Below are positions 8,146 to 15,971 of a stretch of 64,000 bases of DNA, piece after piece. Origin of the DNA: Bacteroidales bacterium KA00251 (GTDB lineage Bacteria > Bacteroidota > Bacteroidia > Bacteroidales > Porphyromonadaceae); contig KQ959260.1 of assembly GCA_001552775.1 (NCBI GenBank), positions 78,134 to 142,133 of the forward strand. The letters run 5' to 3'. Position numbers and translations under genes: made by a program. The notes under the pieces are model-generated. The model searched no databases. It was not told where the DNA came from and saw only the letters and a list, made by a program, of their open reading frames with translations. The number at the start of each line of letters is the position of its first letter. Position 1 is the first letter of the stretch.

Positions 8146-8153
8146 TATATTTG
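8146..8153 (+). promoter_or_regulatory. -7 box upstream of the small secreted peptide gene
   Basis: TATATTTG matches the -7 consensus. Predicted start near 8160 gives a leader of about 57 bases before the ATG at 8217. No clear -33 element. Confidence 0.45.
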
Positions 8154-8216
8154 ACAATGTAAAACAAGCAAGAATGCTATTTTCTAAAAAAACTATACAC
8201 TGGGACAACAAGTACA

Positions 8217-8390
8217 ATGAAAAAAATTTCCCCTTTTTTTCTTCTTCTCCTAATTGGAGTAACTTTTATTTTTCCTTCCCTTTCTGCTCAAGAAAAGAGT
8301 TTGCAACCCACTTTTTCAACAGATAGACACTATCAACCAGTGCTTGAAAACTCTTTTGACAGCAAGCAAGAAATCAGCACCCAATTCTAA
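8217..8390 (+). CDS. Small secreted peptide, 57 residues
   Basis: The frame reads MKKISPFFLLLLIGVTFIF... with signal-peptidase context PSLSAQE, then a 33-residue polar tail (TFSTDRHYQP...SKQEISTQF) and TAA. Charged start, hydrophobic core and AXA-like SLSAQ site make it a good signal peptide. It has its own -7 box, and no other plausible gene covers it; the overlapping frame from 8045 begins in the aspA terminator and is not credible. Two lipoprotein genes follow. Function unknown; a decayed N-terminal stub of a longer secreted protein is the main alternative. Confidence 0.5.
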   Translation: MKKISPFFLLLLIGVTFIFPSLSAQEKSLQPTFSTDRHYQPVLENSFDSKQEISTQF

Positions 8391-8428
8391 ACCAACCTCT
8401 AGCAAAGTATTAACCTAACGCTCACCAT

Positions 8429-8477
8429 GCTTAAAGAGCATAACAGTTTTCGCAACAACCCCTTAACGCTCTTTAAA
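8429..8477 (+). other. Hairpin in the lipoprotein gene leader
   Basis: TTAAAGAGC near 8429 is complementary to GCTCTTTAA near 8477, with a loop of about 30 bases. A second possible hairpin (AACTTTT/AAAAGTT) follows around 8502-8520. There is no T run, so these are more likely leader structure than a terminator. Confidence 0.3.
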
Positions 8478-8565
8478 GCAATTCTCACAAATTCATATGG
8501 GAAAACTTTTCGAAAAAAGTTACCCTTTTCAAACTTTTGGATACTCAACACTAATTATTACAGCT

Positions 8566-10281
8566 ATGAAAAAAATCTTCTCACTGTGTGTGTTGGCATT
8601 TGCAATGTTTTCATGCAATACTCCAGCCCCAAAGCCAACAGTTGAATCAAAAACAAAGGCAGAGTTTAAAGTCTCGCCAGCTACCTTCACCGCCGAAGGA
8701 GGTAAAGGCACAATAGAAGGAATACTCCAAGAAATGACCCCCGAGGGCAAGGTATTCCAAGAAAAACCTCTTGCTAAAAGTGACTATACCCTTTCACTTA
8801 AGTCAGGGGATGCTTCGCAGATTACCCTCGACAATGAAAACTCTACCTTTATCGTATCTCCAGGTGCTTCTTCAACCTTTGAAATAGAAGCTAAGGTAGT
8901 CAATGGCGTTGCTACAGGGCAGTCACAAGTACTAACTATTGTACGCGGAGGGAAGATTAGCTATACATTCTCGTCCGAGCCTGATACTTTCTCCTCTGCA
9001 GGAGGCAAGGGAAAGATAATTGGAATCTGTAAGGTGATGGACGACAAAGGCAATCTCCTCAAAGAGAAAAAACTTGATGTGAACGACTTTACCTTCTCTC
9101 TAAAAACAGAAACGAAGGAGGTTATCATTCACAATACGACTAAAGAATTTGATATGATAAAAGGCAATGCTGCGACCTTTGAACTTGAAGCTAGCTGCGC
9201 CGGAAGCGATCCTCAAACAATCACTATAAAACGCGTGGGGAAATTGGTCTATGTCTTCAGTGCAGACCCTATAAGCTTTATTCCTAACGGAGGGAAAGGA
9301 AGAGTAACTGGTATATGCCAAGCCACAGATGCCGAAGGAAACGTAGTGGAAGCATACAATCTGAAGAAAAATGAATTTATGCTTTCACTCAAGAGTGGAA
9401 ATGCATCAGAGATAAGGATCAACAATGCCCATAAAGTTTTTGAAGTTCTCAAAGGAGATGAAGAAGCCCATTTTGTACTTGAAGCCTCTGCAAACGCCGA
9501 TGGTACTACCCAAGAGCTCCCCATTCATAGAGAAGCACGCAAGACTCCTCAACCCTTGCTCAACAATCCTCTCGAATACGTAGCAGAATACAATATTAAT
9601 GTTGAAGGCACCGATTTTGCCACTTCTCAAAATGTGGATGACTGTGGCTTCTTTAACTTTGAAACCGCTGTAAAGAATTTCTCCAAAATCTCCATAAAAG
9701 GGAAGAAGTACTATCTGCCTACAAAAGAAGAGTGGTTGGCCATTATACCAATCAAGCGAAGTGGAGCCCCCGACTATGTAGACTTTGACAATCCAAACTC
9801 TTTTGACAATATTGAAGAAACCGTCGTGCTTGGTGGAAATATCATTACCTCGCACAACGACTACCGAGCAGCAGGCAACCTCGTAACCTATGCATTACGC
9901 TATAAAGGCACTGATATGGTGTCTGCATGGAAATATGAATATGGAGAGATGAATGGTGTACGAATACTTAAGATCACTTCTAGAAGCGTGAAAAACATCA
10001 CCCCAGAAGTCACAATCAATGAGGTAAATAAACCTGCTTATTGGGAACAGAACACAGAAAATGATGTCGTCCGAATTCTGCCCGCTTGCGGTCTTGAAAA
10101 CGGTGGTTCCATCAATGCCAAAGGGGCATATGGATTTTATTGGACTTCCACACCTTTAGACAGCGAATACGCTTGGGCAATGGGCTTCCTCTCCTCTGGA
10201 GCCATTGTGTATGGAGGTGCTGATGGTCTTACTTACAGTCGACTAGGCTTCTCTATTCGACTGTTTTGCGATGAACAATAG
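8566..10281 (+). CDS. Lipoprotein with three beta-sandwich repeats and a FISUMP-like C-terminal domain
   Basis: 571 residues from the ATG at 8566; a longer frame from 8497 would place 23 odd residues before the signal peptide. MKKIFSLCVLAFAMFSC is a lipoprotein signal with lipobox Cys17. Three tandem domains of about 95 residues follow, each opening with FxxxPxxFxxxGGKGxxxG (TFTAEGGKGTIEG, TFSSAGGKGKIIG, SFIPNGGKGRVTG), probably BACON- or Ig-like beta-sandwiches. The last 230 residues (YLPTKEEWLAI ... GFYWTSTPLDSEYAW ... SIRLF) resemble the formylglycine-generating-enzyme/FISUMP fold, a C-type-lectin-like module seen in surface proteins. Probably a surface-anchored binding protein. Its paralogue follows 54 bases downstream. 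Confidence 0.75.
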   Translation: MKKIFSLCVLAFAMFSCNTPAPKPTVESKTKAEFKVSPATFTAEGGKGTIEGILQEMTPEGKVFQEKPLAKSDYTLSLKSGDASQITLDNENSTFIVSPGASSTFEIEAKVVNGVATGQSQVLTIVRGGKISYTFSSEPDTFSSAGGKGKIIGICKVMDDKGNLLKEKKLDVNDFTFSLKTETKEVIIHNTTKEFDMIKGNAATFELEASCAGSDPQTITIKRVGKLVYVFSADPISFIPNGGKGRVTGICQATDAEGNVVEAYNLKKNEFMLSLKSGNASEIRINNAHKVFEVLKGDEEAHFVLEASANADGTTQELPIHREARKTPQPLLNNPLEYVAEYNINVEGTDFATSQNVDDCGFFNFETAVKNFSKISIKGKKYYLPTKEEWLAIIPIKRSGAPDYVDFDNPNSFDNIEETVVLGGNIITSHNDYRAAGNLVTYALRYKGTDMVSAWKYEYGEMNGVRILKITSRSVKNITPEVTINEVNKPAYWEQNTENDVVRILPACGLENGGSINAKGAYGFYWTSTPLDSEYAWAMGFLSSGAIVYGGADGLTYSRLGFSIRLFCDEQ

Positions 10282-10335
10282 GTTTATTCGCTGTAATCAT
10301 ACAAACTAGTATTTGAAATCTATAAAACGACTATT

Positions 10336-11445
10336 ATGAAAAAGATTGTTCCTATCATTCTTTTAGCGATTATGGCGTTAAGCTGTAATTCCCACGAACC
10401 GAGCAAGGTTTCTGATAACAATATTAAAGCGGTCTTTAAGGCAAATCCAGCAACCTTCACTGCCGAAGGCGGAAAAGGAAAGATAGAAGGGGCCCTCATG
10501 GAGCTCGACAAAGAAGGGAAAGTGGTAAAAGAGTCGGCCATCCCCGACAAAGAGTTTACGATTTCTCTCAAGTCTGGAAGTGAAGATCAGCTAACAATCA
10601 ATAATGAGAGCAAGGAATTTACAATTAAGGCAGGAGAAGATGAAGCTTCTTTTGTAATTGAAGCAAAAACTACCACCAAGCCATACTACACCCAAGAGAT
10701 AACTCTTGTTCGCAAAAAAACAGATACCCCCGTAAAAAAGAATCCTCTTCTTTATGTAGCAGAATACAATATAGACCCAACGGGATTAGCTTTTGTTACA
10801 AGCTGCGCACCCGATGTAAGCGGATTCTTCACTTTTGATGAAGCAGTTGAAAAGTTTAAAGAGATAACAATAGACAATGTAAAGTATCACCTCCCCACAT
10901 TTGAGGAATGGCTTGCCATTGTGCCTTGGTCTAGAAGACAATCTCCCGACTATGTAGACTTTGATGAGACTGGCGACTTCCCCAATATGGAAGAAGACGT
11001 GGTAATCGCAGGGGAAAAGGTAACTTCCCTCAATGACTATAAAGCTCTCGGTGACAACGTAAGTTGTGCACTTCGATTTAAAGGTACTGAGTGGTTATCT
11101 GCATGGAAATACGAATACACCCAATTCGATAATTATCCCGTGATGACGATTACTTCTCGACTCCTAGGAGAAAACGACAAATCTTTAACTATAGATCAGA
11201 TCTGTGAGCCTGCATTTTGGGAAAACAATAAAGAGAAGGACGTAGTACGTCACTTCCCTGCATCTGGATTTGGACTAGATCTTCCAACGCGTAGTGATGC
11301 ACCTTTCGCCTTCTTCTGGTCGGCCACCTCACCCAATGATCCCAATTTTGCTTTTGGAATGTACTTTGATGCTTCTTGTGCCGGTATGTATACTGGACAT
11401 CGCATTAGTGGTAGATCTGTAAGATTATTCCGCTCATCAAAGTAA
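10336..11445 (+). CDS. Lipoprotein paralogue with one beta-sandwich repeat
   Basis: 369 residues. MKKIVPIILLAIMALSC is a lipoprotein signal (Cys17). It has one repeat (ATFTAEGGKGKIEG) and then the same C-terminal module as the upstream gene, with matching landmarks: YVAEYNI, YHLPTFEEWLAIVP, SPDYVDFDETG, WLSAWKYEY and FFWSATSPNDPNFAFGM...SVRLF. The single repeat is closest to repeat 1 of the neighbour. The pair therefore arose by duplication with gain or loss of two internal repeats. It is probably co-transcribed with the upstream gene and ends at the terminator at 11558. Likely surface exposed; ligand unknown. Confidence 0.75.
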   Translation: MKKIVPIILLAIMALSCNSHEPSKVSDNNIKAVFKANPATFTAEGGKGKIEGALMELDKEGKVVKESAIPDKEFTISLKSGSEDQLTINNESKEFTIKAGEDEASFVIEAKTTTKPYYTQEITLVRKKTDTPVKKNPLLYVAEYNIDPTGLAFVTSCAPDVSGFFTFDEAVEKFKEITIDNVKYHLPTFEEWLAIVPWSRRQSPDYVDFDETGDFPNMEEDVVIAGEKVTSLNDYKALGDNVSCALRFKGTEWLSAWKYEYTQFDNYPVMTITSRLLGENDKSLTIDQICEPAFWENNKEKDVVRHFPASGFGLDLPTRSDAPFAFFWSATSPNDPNFAFGMYFDASCAGMYTGHRISGRSVRLFRSSK

Positions 11446-11487
11446 CTAATATTGATCCTGAATACGCTCTGAAGAGTTGACTTAAAC

Positions 11488-11582
11488 AGACAATAGAAGG
11501 GAAGCCTTGTAATAGACAAATTAAAGACAAGGCAATGCAAAATCCAGATGAGACAATAGAGGGGAGCGTTGTAACAGACACT
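11488..11582 (+). repeat. Imperfect direct repeat with hairpins
   Basis: AGACAATAGA at 11488 and at 11551 (63 bp apart) each start about 33 bases of similar sequence (AGGGAAGCCTTGTAATAGACA versus GGGGAGCGTTGTAACAGACA). The first copy carries a hairpin (GCCTTGT 11504-11510 with ACAAGGC 11527-11533) and the second the terminator stem, suggesting a duplicated 3' structure. Confidence 0.45.
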
Positions 11583-11592
11583 CCCCTCTTTG
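11558..11592 (+). terminator. Intrinsic terminator after the lipoprotein pair
   Basis: AGAGGGGAG (11558-11566) pairs with CTCCCCTCT (11581-11589), 14-base loop, followed by TTTG and a T-rich stretch. It separates the lipoprotein genes from tyrS. Confidence 0.75.
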
Positions 11593-11640
11593 TAAATCTT
11601 GTTTCTCTTCAAAAAAAGAGTCCGTTTGCAATTATAGCCG

Positions 11641-11648
11641 TACCTTTG
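11641..11648 (+). promoter_or_regulatory. -7 box of the tyrS promoter
   Basis: TACCTTTG, exact consensus. It puts the transcript start near 11655, only a few bases before the first ATG (11659), which favours translation from the third ATG at 11671 unless the message is leaderless. Confidence 0.6.
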
Positions 11649-11670
11649 CAGTAACAAAATGATGGATGGA

Positions 11671-12972
11671 ATGAAAGAGAACAACCCTTTTGTTGAAGAA
11701 CTTAGAGCCAGGGGCATGGTACACTCCATAATGCCTGGCACAGAAGAGCAGCTAAATAAAGAGCTAACAACCGCCTATGTGGGTATTGACCCAACTGCCG
11801 ACTCGCTACATATTGGGCACCTCGTAAGTGTAATGATGCTACGACAGCTACAACGTGCGGGACACCGCCCTATTGCTGTATTAGGAGGAGCTACGGGAAT
11901 GATCGGAGACCCTTCAATGAAAAGCAACGAACGCAACCTTTTAGACTTGGATACTCTTCGACACAATCAAGAGGCAATAAAAAAGCAATTAGAGCGCTTT
12001 CTTGACTTTGATAGCAAAGCTAAAAATGGAGCCAAGCTTCTAAACAACTATGACTGGATGAGTGAGTGGAGCTTTCTCGACTTTGTCCGCGATATAGGCA
12101 AGCACATTACAGTGAACTATATGATGGCTAAAGACTCCGTCAAAAAGCGCCTTGAAGCCAATAGTTCAGGGCTCTCTTTTACCGAGTTTTCTTATCAGCT
12201 TTTACAAGGATACGACTACCTATACCTCTATCGTCACGAAGGATGTCGCTTACAAATGGGCGGATCTGACCAATGGGGCAATATTACTACAGGTACAGAA
12301 CTCATACGAAGAGTAGAGCAGGGAGACGCCTACGCTCTCGTCTGTCCTCTTATTACAAAAGCCGATGGTGGAAAGTTTGGTAAAACAGAACAAGGAAACG
12401 TATGGCTTGACTCACGCTATACTTCACCTTATGCCTTTTACCAATTTTGGATAAATGTGAGCGATGAAGATGCTTTACGCTATATTCGCATCTTCACTTC
12501 ACTCTCTCTTGAAGAGATCGCCGCGCTCCACGCAAAGCACACTGAGGCACCTCATCTAAGAATTCTTCAGAAAAGACTAGCCGATGAGGTCACAATCATG
12601 GTACATGGTGAAAAAGAACTCCAGTCTGCTAAAGAGGCAAGTGCTATACTCTTTGGACAAGATACGCACGATGCTCTCATGAAAATGGAAGAGAAGATGG
12701 TAGAAAGTGTGATGGAAGGTGTACCCCACTTCAGCGTATCCAAAGAAGAGCTTTCCTCTTCTCCTTTGCTTGTAGACTTCCTTACAGAAAAAGCTCCTGT
12801 ATTCAATAGTAAAGGCGAACTCCGTAAACTAATCAGAAATGGAGGGGTAAGCCTGAATAAGCAAAAGGTCTCAGATGAACAGCAGACCCTCTCTCAAGAT
12901 GAGCTTATTGCTGGTCGCTACATTCTCATTCAACGTGGAAAAAAGAACTACTACTTGCTTGTAGCAGAATAG
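11671..12972 (+). CDS. tyrS: Tyrosyl-tRNA synthetase
   Basis: Charges tRNA-Tyr with tyrosine. Class I signature HIGH appears in [11 protein letters not shown]; the KMSKS loop is [18 protein letters not shown] and [11 protein letters not shown] are the tyrosine and tRNA-site motifs of bacterial TyrRS. The C-terminal 70 residues form an S4-type RNA-binding domain ([17 protein letters not shown]). Three in-frame ATGs lie at 11659, 11662 and 11671; I use 11671 because it gives the usual short N-terminus before [10 protein letters not shown] and leaves room for a leader after the predicted promoter. The gene is transcribed alone and ends in a terminator shared with the convergent thiamine operon. 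Confidence 0.93.
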   Translation: MKENNPFVEELRARGMVHSIMPGTEEQLNKELTTAYVGIDPTADSLHIGHLVSVMMLRQLQRAGHRPIAVLGGATGMIGDPSMKSNERNLLDLDTLRHNQEAIKKQLERFLDFDSKAKNGAKLLNNYDWMSEWSFLDFVRDIGKHITVNYMMAKDSVKKRLEANSSGLSFTEFSYQLLQGYDYLYLYRHEGCRLQMGGSDQWGNITTGTELIRRVEQGDAYALVCPLITKADGGKFGKTEQGNVWLDSRYTSPYAFYQFWINVSDEDALRYIRIFTSLSLEEIAALHAKHTEAPHLRILQKRLADEVTIMVHGEKELQSAKEASAILFGQDTHDALMKMEEKMVESVMEGVPHFSVSKEELSSSPLLVDFLTEKAPVFNSKGELRKLIRNGGVSLNKQKVSDEQQTLSQDELIAGRYILIQRGKKNYYLLVAE

Positions 12973-12994
12973 CCTTTGTCCACTTAAAAGCAAT

Positions 12995-13042
12995 AAAGAT
13001 TCTCTGCTCCCATTCAAAGGGCTTGCAGAGAATCTTTTCTTT
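12995..13042. terminator. Bidirectional terminator between tyrS and thiF
   Basis: AAAGATTCTCTGC (12995-13007) pairs perfectly with GCAGAGAATCTTT (13025-13037) across a 17-base loop; T-rich on the plus side, and A-rich before the stem so that it can also serve the minus strand. It separates two convergent units. The rest of 13043-13235 holds no convincing gene. Confidence 0.75.
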
Positions 13043-13235
13043 GCATTTAATCATTCTCTAGTGCTTATTGACGCACTGTTCAAGGACAATCTAAATAGGT
13101 TAAATAAAGTTGAGGGACTCCACGAGGAGGCGTATCTGCATTGCTAGAGTAGCAACGGTTTTTCCAGGAGCTTTTCCCATCTTACTCAACCCATTCTTCA
13201 GAGTCTTTCTTTTAGTGATTGGAGCATAAGGATCC

Positions 13236-13976
13236 CTACTCGTAGGGGAAGCGAAGAAGCTGGATACTTGGCCCCTTCGCATCGTAAAGCATCAAAGCCT
13301 TACTAATTGCTGTTTCTCGATGAAGCAATGCCTTAATCGCCTCTGTGGCAATCATGCATCCTACAGTTCCAGCTACGGCTCCGAGTACGGGAATAGCTAG
13401 TTTCTCTTTATCCATATCGGGTCTAGGGAAAAGATCCCGATAACCTACTTTGCTATCTCTATAACGGAATAAAGCAATCTGCCCCACATAGTACTCTACC
13501 GCCCCATAGAGGTAGGGTATTTGTAGTAAAGCTGACGTCTCGTCAAGAAGATAGCGAGTAGTATAGTTGTCGCAAGCATCAATGAGGAGATCGCATCCTT
13601 CTGCATAGCTAGCGACATTCTCAGGGGCAATTCTCTGCACAATAGGGATAGCAGCTATTTTGCTGTTGAGTCGCTTTGCTTCCCTCACTGCAATTGCTGC
13701 TTTGTTTTTTCCAAGATCTTCTTCTCGAAAAAGGACTTGCCTCTGCAAATTGGATAACGAAACGCTATCTTCGTCGGCAATTCGGAGCTCTCCAACTCCT
13801 GCTGCTGCTAGATAAGCAATAATTGGTGAGCCTAGCCCTCCTGCCCCTACGATAAGTACTTTGCTATCCTTAAGTAGCACTTGGTCTTTACTAGAGAAAT
13901 CGTCTAGTGCAAGCTGCCGCTGGTATCGTTCTTGCTCTAGTGGCTCAAGAGAAATCTTCATGGATGTCCTTGGCAT
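13236..13976 (-). CDS. thiF: ThiF-type ThiS adenylyltransferase (E1-like), lacking the usual cysteines
   Basis: 246 residues. ThiF adenylates the C-terminal Gly-Gly of ThiS so that sulfur can be added for thiazole synthesis. The nucleotide loop GAGGLGSP is at about residues 44-51, followed by DEDSVSLSNLQRQVLF with the ATP-contact arginine, and DACDNYTTRYLL. E. coli ThiF has a zinc site made by two CxxC pairs and an active-site cysteine that forms a link to ThiS; here that region reads YRDLFPRPDMDKEKLAIPVLG with none of them, and only three cysteines exist in the protein. It is the last gene of the operon, 18 bases after thiH. Assignment as ThiF rests on context; MoeB/HesA-like function is possible. 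Confidence 0.85.
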   Translation of the reverse strand: MPRTSMKISLEPLEQERYQRQLALDDFSSKDQVLLKDSKVLIVGAGGLGSPIIAYLAAAGVGELRIADEDSVSLSNLQRQVLFREEDLGKNKAAIAVREAKRLNSKIAAIPIVQRIAPENVASYAEGCDLLIDACDNYTTRYLLDETSALLQIPYLYGAVEYYVGQIALFRYRDSKVGYRDLFPRPDMDKEKLAIPVLGAVAGTVGCMIATEAIKALLHRETAISKALMLYDAKGPSIQLLRFPYE

Positions 13977-13994
13977 TGAGAAAAGAATATTCAG

Positions 13995-15143
13995 TTATTT
14001 TTGGAGCCAACTATCCCAATCTTTCCATACAGGTTGATAGCCGCAACTTTTTATCGCTGCAGTTACCTCTTCAACACTTCTTCCGTCATTAATGGAAAAT
14101 TGTTCTAATTCCTCGTTGTGAGTAGCATATCCTCCTGGCTCTGTACTACTAGCTGCACTCATCGTAGTCACCCCTATCCGCATTGCCATATCGCGGAAGA
14201 GAGAGCTTTCTCGTGTAGACAAGGAAATTTCCACCTCTGGGTCTAGCAGACGAAATGCCATTATCAACTGCACCATCTGGTGATCATTTATGGGATCGTG
14301 AGGCATAAAAGAGCCTACATGGGGACGAAGCCTAGGAAGAGAGATCGAGTAACGCGTTTGCCAATAGGTCTTTTCTAGATACAAAAGATGGCGTGCTGTG
14401 AATAGCGAATCGGTACGCCAATTTTGCAATCCCAAAAGAGCCCCTATACCTACTTTCGTAATCCCCGCTATTGCGCACCGATCTGGTGTCTCAAGACGGT
14501 AGCGAAAGTTGTGTTTTTTTCCTTTAGGGTGAAAGCCAGGGTAGGTATTTTCATTATAAGTTTCTTGGTATACGTATACAGCACTCACTCCTGCATCACC
14601 TACTCTTTTGTACTCTTCTATATCCAAGGGTTGTACCTCAAGAGATATTTGGGCAAAGTGAGGTCTTACGGTACGAATAATCTCTTCATAATAGGTTGCA
14701 TTAGTAAGCTTTTCCGCCTCTCCAGACACCAACAGCAAGTGCCGGAATCCCCATTTTTTTAGCACTTCTATCTCCTCTAGCACTTGCTCAGGAGTCAGCT
14801 TTTTGCGAAGGATTTGGTTGTGGCAATTGAATCCGCAGTAAACACAATAATTCGTGCAATAGTTAGAAACATAAAGAGGCACATACATCTGTATCGTCTT
14901 CCCAAACCTTCTTTTGGTAAGGCGATTTGCCTTGATTGCCATAAGGTCGAGATAAGGCTCTGCTGCAGGGGAAATAAGAGCTTTGAAATCTTCTATATCA
15001 ATTCGCTCTTTTGCAAGAGCTCTTTTTACATCTTGCTGCGTCTTTGCAAAAATGGAGGACTCTTCTTCATCCCAACTATACTTATGCAGTTCGTGATAAA
15101 AAGAGTTTTCTAGCTCCATATAGTTATTCTCTTCTTTTTCCAT
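13995..15143 (-). CDS. thiH: 2-iminoacetate synthase (tyrosine lyase)
   Basis: 382 residues. Radical SAM enzyme that splits tyrosine to 2-iminoacetate (dehydroglycine) and p-cresol; the glycine imine goes to the thiazole ring. The [4Fe-4S] motif CxxxCxxC is CTNYCVYC at residues 96-103, followed by GFNCHNQ. The C-terminus STEPGGYATHNEELEQFSI is characteristic of ThiH and related lyases. This oxygen-sensitive route, rather than ThiO glycine oxidase, fits an anaerobe. It lies 14 bases downstream of thiG. Confidence 0.95.
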   Translation of the reverse strand: MEKEENNYMELENSFYHELHKYSWDEEESSIFAKTQQDVKRALAKERIDIEDFKALISPAAEPYLDLMAIKANRLTKRRFGKTIQMYVPLYVSNYCTNYCVYCGFNCHNQILRKKLTPEQVLEEIEVLKKWGFRHLLLVSGEAEKLTNATYYEEIIRTVRPHFAQISLEVQPLDIEEYKRVGDAGVSAVYVYQETYNENTYPGFHPKGKKHNFRYRLETPDRCAIAGITKVGIGALLGLQNWRTDSLFTARHLLYLEKTYWQTRYSISLPRLRPHVGSFMPHDPINDHQMVQLIMAFRLLDPEVEISLSTRESSLFRDMAMRIGVTTMSAASSTEPGGYATHNEELEQFSINDGRSVEEVTAAIKSCGYQPVWKDWDSWLQK

Positions 15144-15157
15144 TTCCTATCCTTTTC

Positions 15158-15934
15158 TTAGTTCAACTTATCTAAGAAGCCTTCCAGTGGTGAGGTTGCA
15201 TCGGCATAATTGGCACGTGCGGGCAAACCTGCTTCATAGGCATTTCTTCCAGCCTCTACTGCGACTCTAAAAGCATCTGCCATAGCCACGGGATCTCCAG
15301 CTGTAGCAATTGCCGTATTAACCAACACAGCATCTACCCCTAGCTCCATAGCTTCCATAGCATGAGAGGGGGCACCTATACCCGCATCCACAACTACGGG
15401 TACTCGACTCGACTCAACTATAATTGAAATAAAATCTCGTGTAAGCAACCCTTTATTGGTACCTATGGGAGCAGCTAATGGCATTACAGCTGCTGCACCC
15501 GCATCTTCTAGTCTCTTACACAAGATAGGGTCAGCTTGGATGTATGGAAGTACCACAAAGCCCTCCTTCGCCAAAGCTTCTGTTGCTTTAAGGGTTTCAA
15601 AGGGATCTGGAAGAAGGTACTTCTGGTCTGGGTGAATTTCAATCTTTATAAAGTTTACTCCAAGGGCTTCGCGTGCCAACTTGGCTGCAAAAATTGCTTC
15701 CTCTGAATTTCGAGCTCCAGAGGTATTGGGAAGTAAGTTCGCTCCAGCATGGAGAATACCCTCTACCAAGGAGTCATGTTCACCTTCTGTTTCCACTCTT
15801 TTGAGTGCTACCGTAACAAGTTCACTTCTACTGGCTCGTATAGCCTCTTCCATTATCGCATTGGAAGCAAACTTACCTGTGCCTAGAAAAAGACGAGACT
15901 GAAAGGTTTTTCCACCTAATACTAATTGATTCAT
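15158..15934 (-). CDS. thiG: Thiazole synthase
   Basis: 258 residues, normal length. ThiG assembles the thiazole phosphate ring from deoxyxylulose 5-phosphate, iminoacetate and ThiS thiocarboxylate. [12 protein letters not shown] at the N-terminus, the Schiff-base lysine context [27 protein letters not shown] and [12 protein letters not shown] are all present. It works in a complex with ThiH or ThiS, whose genes are in the same operon. It starts 37 bases after the fusion gene. Confidence 0.95.
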   Translation of the reverse strand: MNQLVLGGKTFQSRLFLGTGKFASNAIMEEAIRASRSELVTVALKRVETEGEHDSLVEGILHAGANLLPNTSGARNSEEAIFAAKLAREALGVNFIKIEIHPDQKYLLPDPFETLKATEALAKEGFVVLPYIQADPILCKRLEDAGAAAVMPLAAPIGTNKGLLTRDFISIIVESSRVPVVVDAGIGAPSHAMEAMELGVDAVLVNTAIATAGDPVAMADAFRVAVEAGRNAYEAGLPARANYADATSPLEGFLDKLN

Positions 15935-15971
15935 GCTTAGAAAGACACCTCAAGGTGTCTCATTAAAGATT

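Noticed and set aside
8045-8326. 93-residue frame on the plus strand
   Set aside because: Starts within the aspA terminator and overlaps the better secreted-peptide gene at 8217; the sequence has no coding character.
11461-11650. T-box leader for tyrS
   Set aside because: The structures lie before the tyrS -7 box, belong to the 3' end of the upstream unit, and no T-box sequence is present.
13100-13282. 60-residue minus-strand frame after thiF
   Set aside because: Overlaps the end of thiF in another frame, has no start signal and no recognisable domain. A very short real peptide cannot be excluded.
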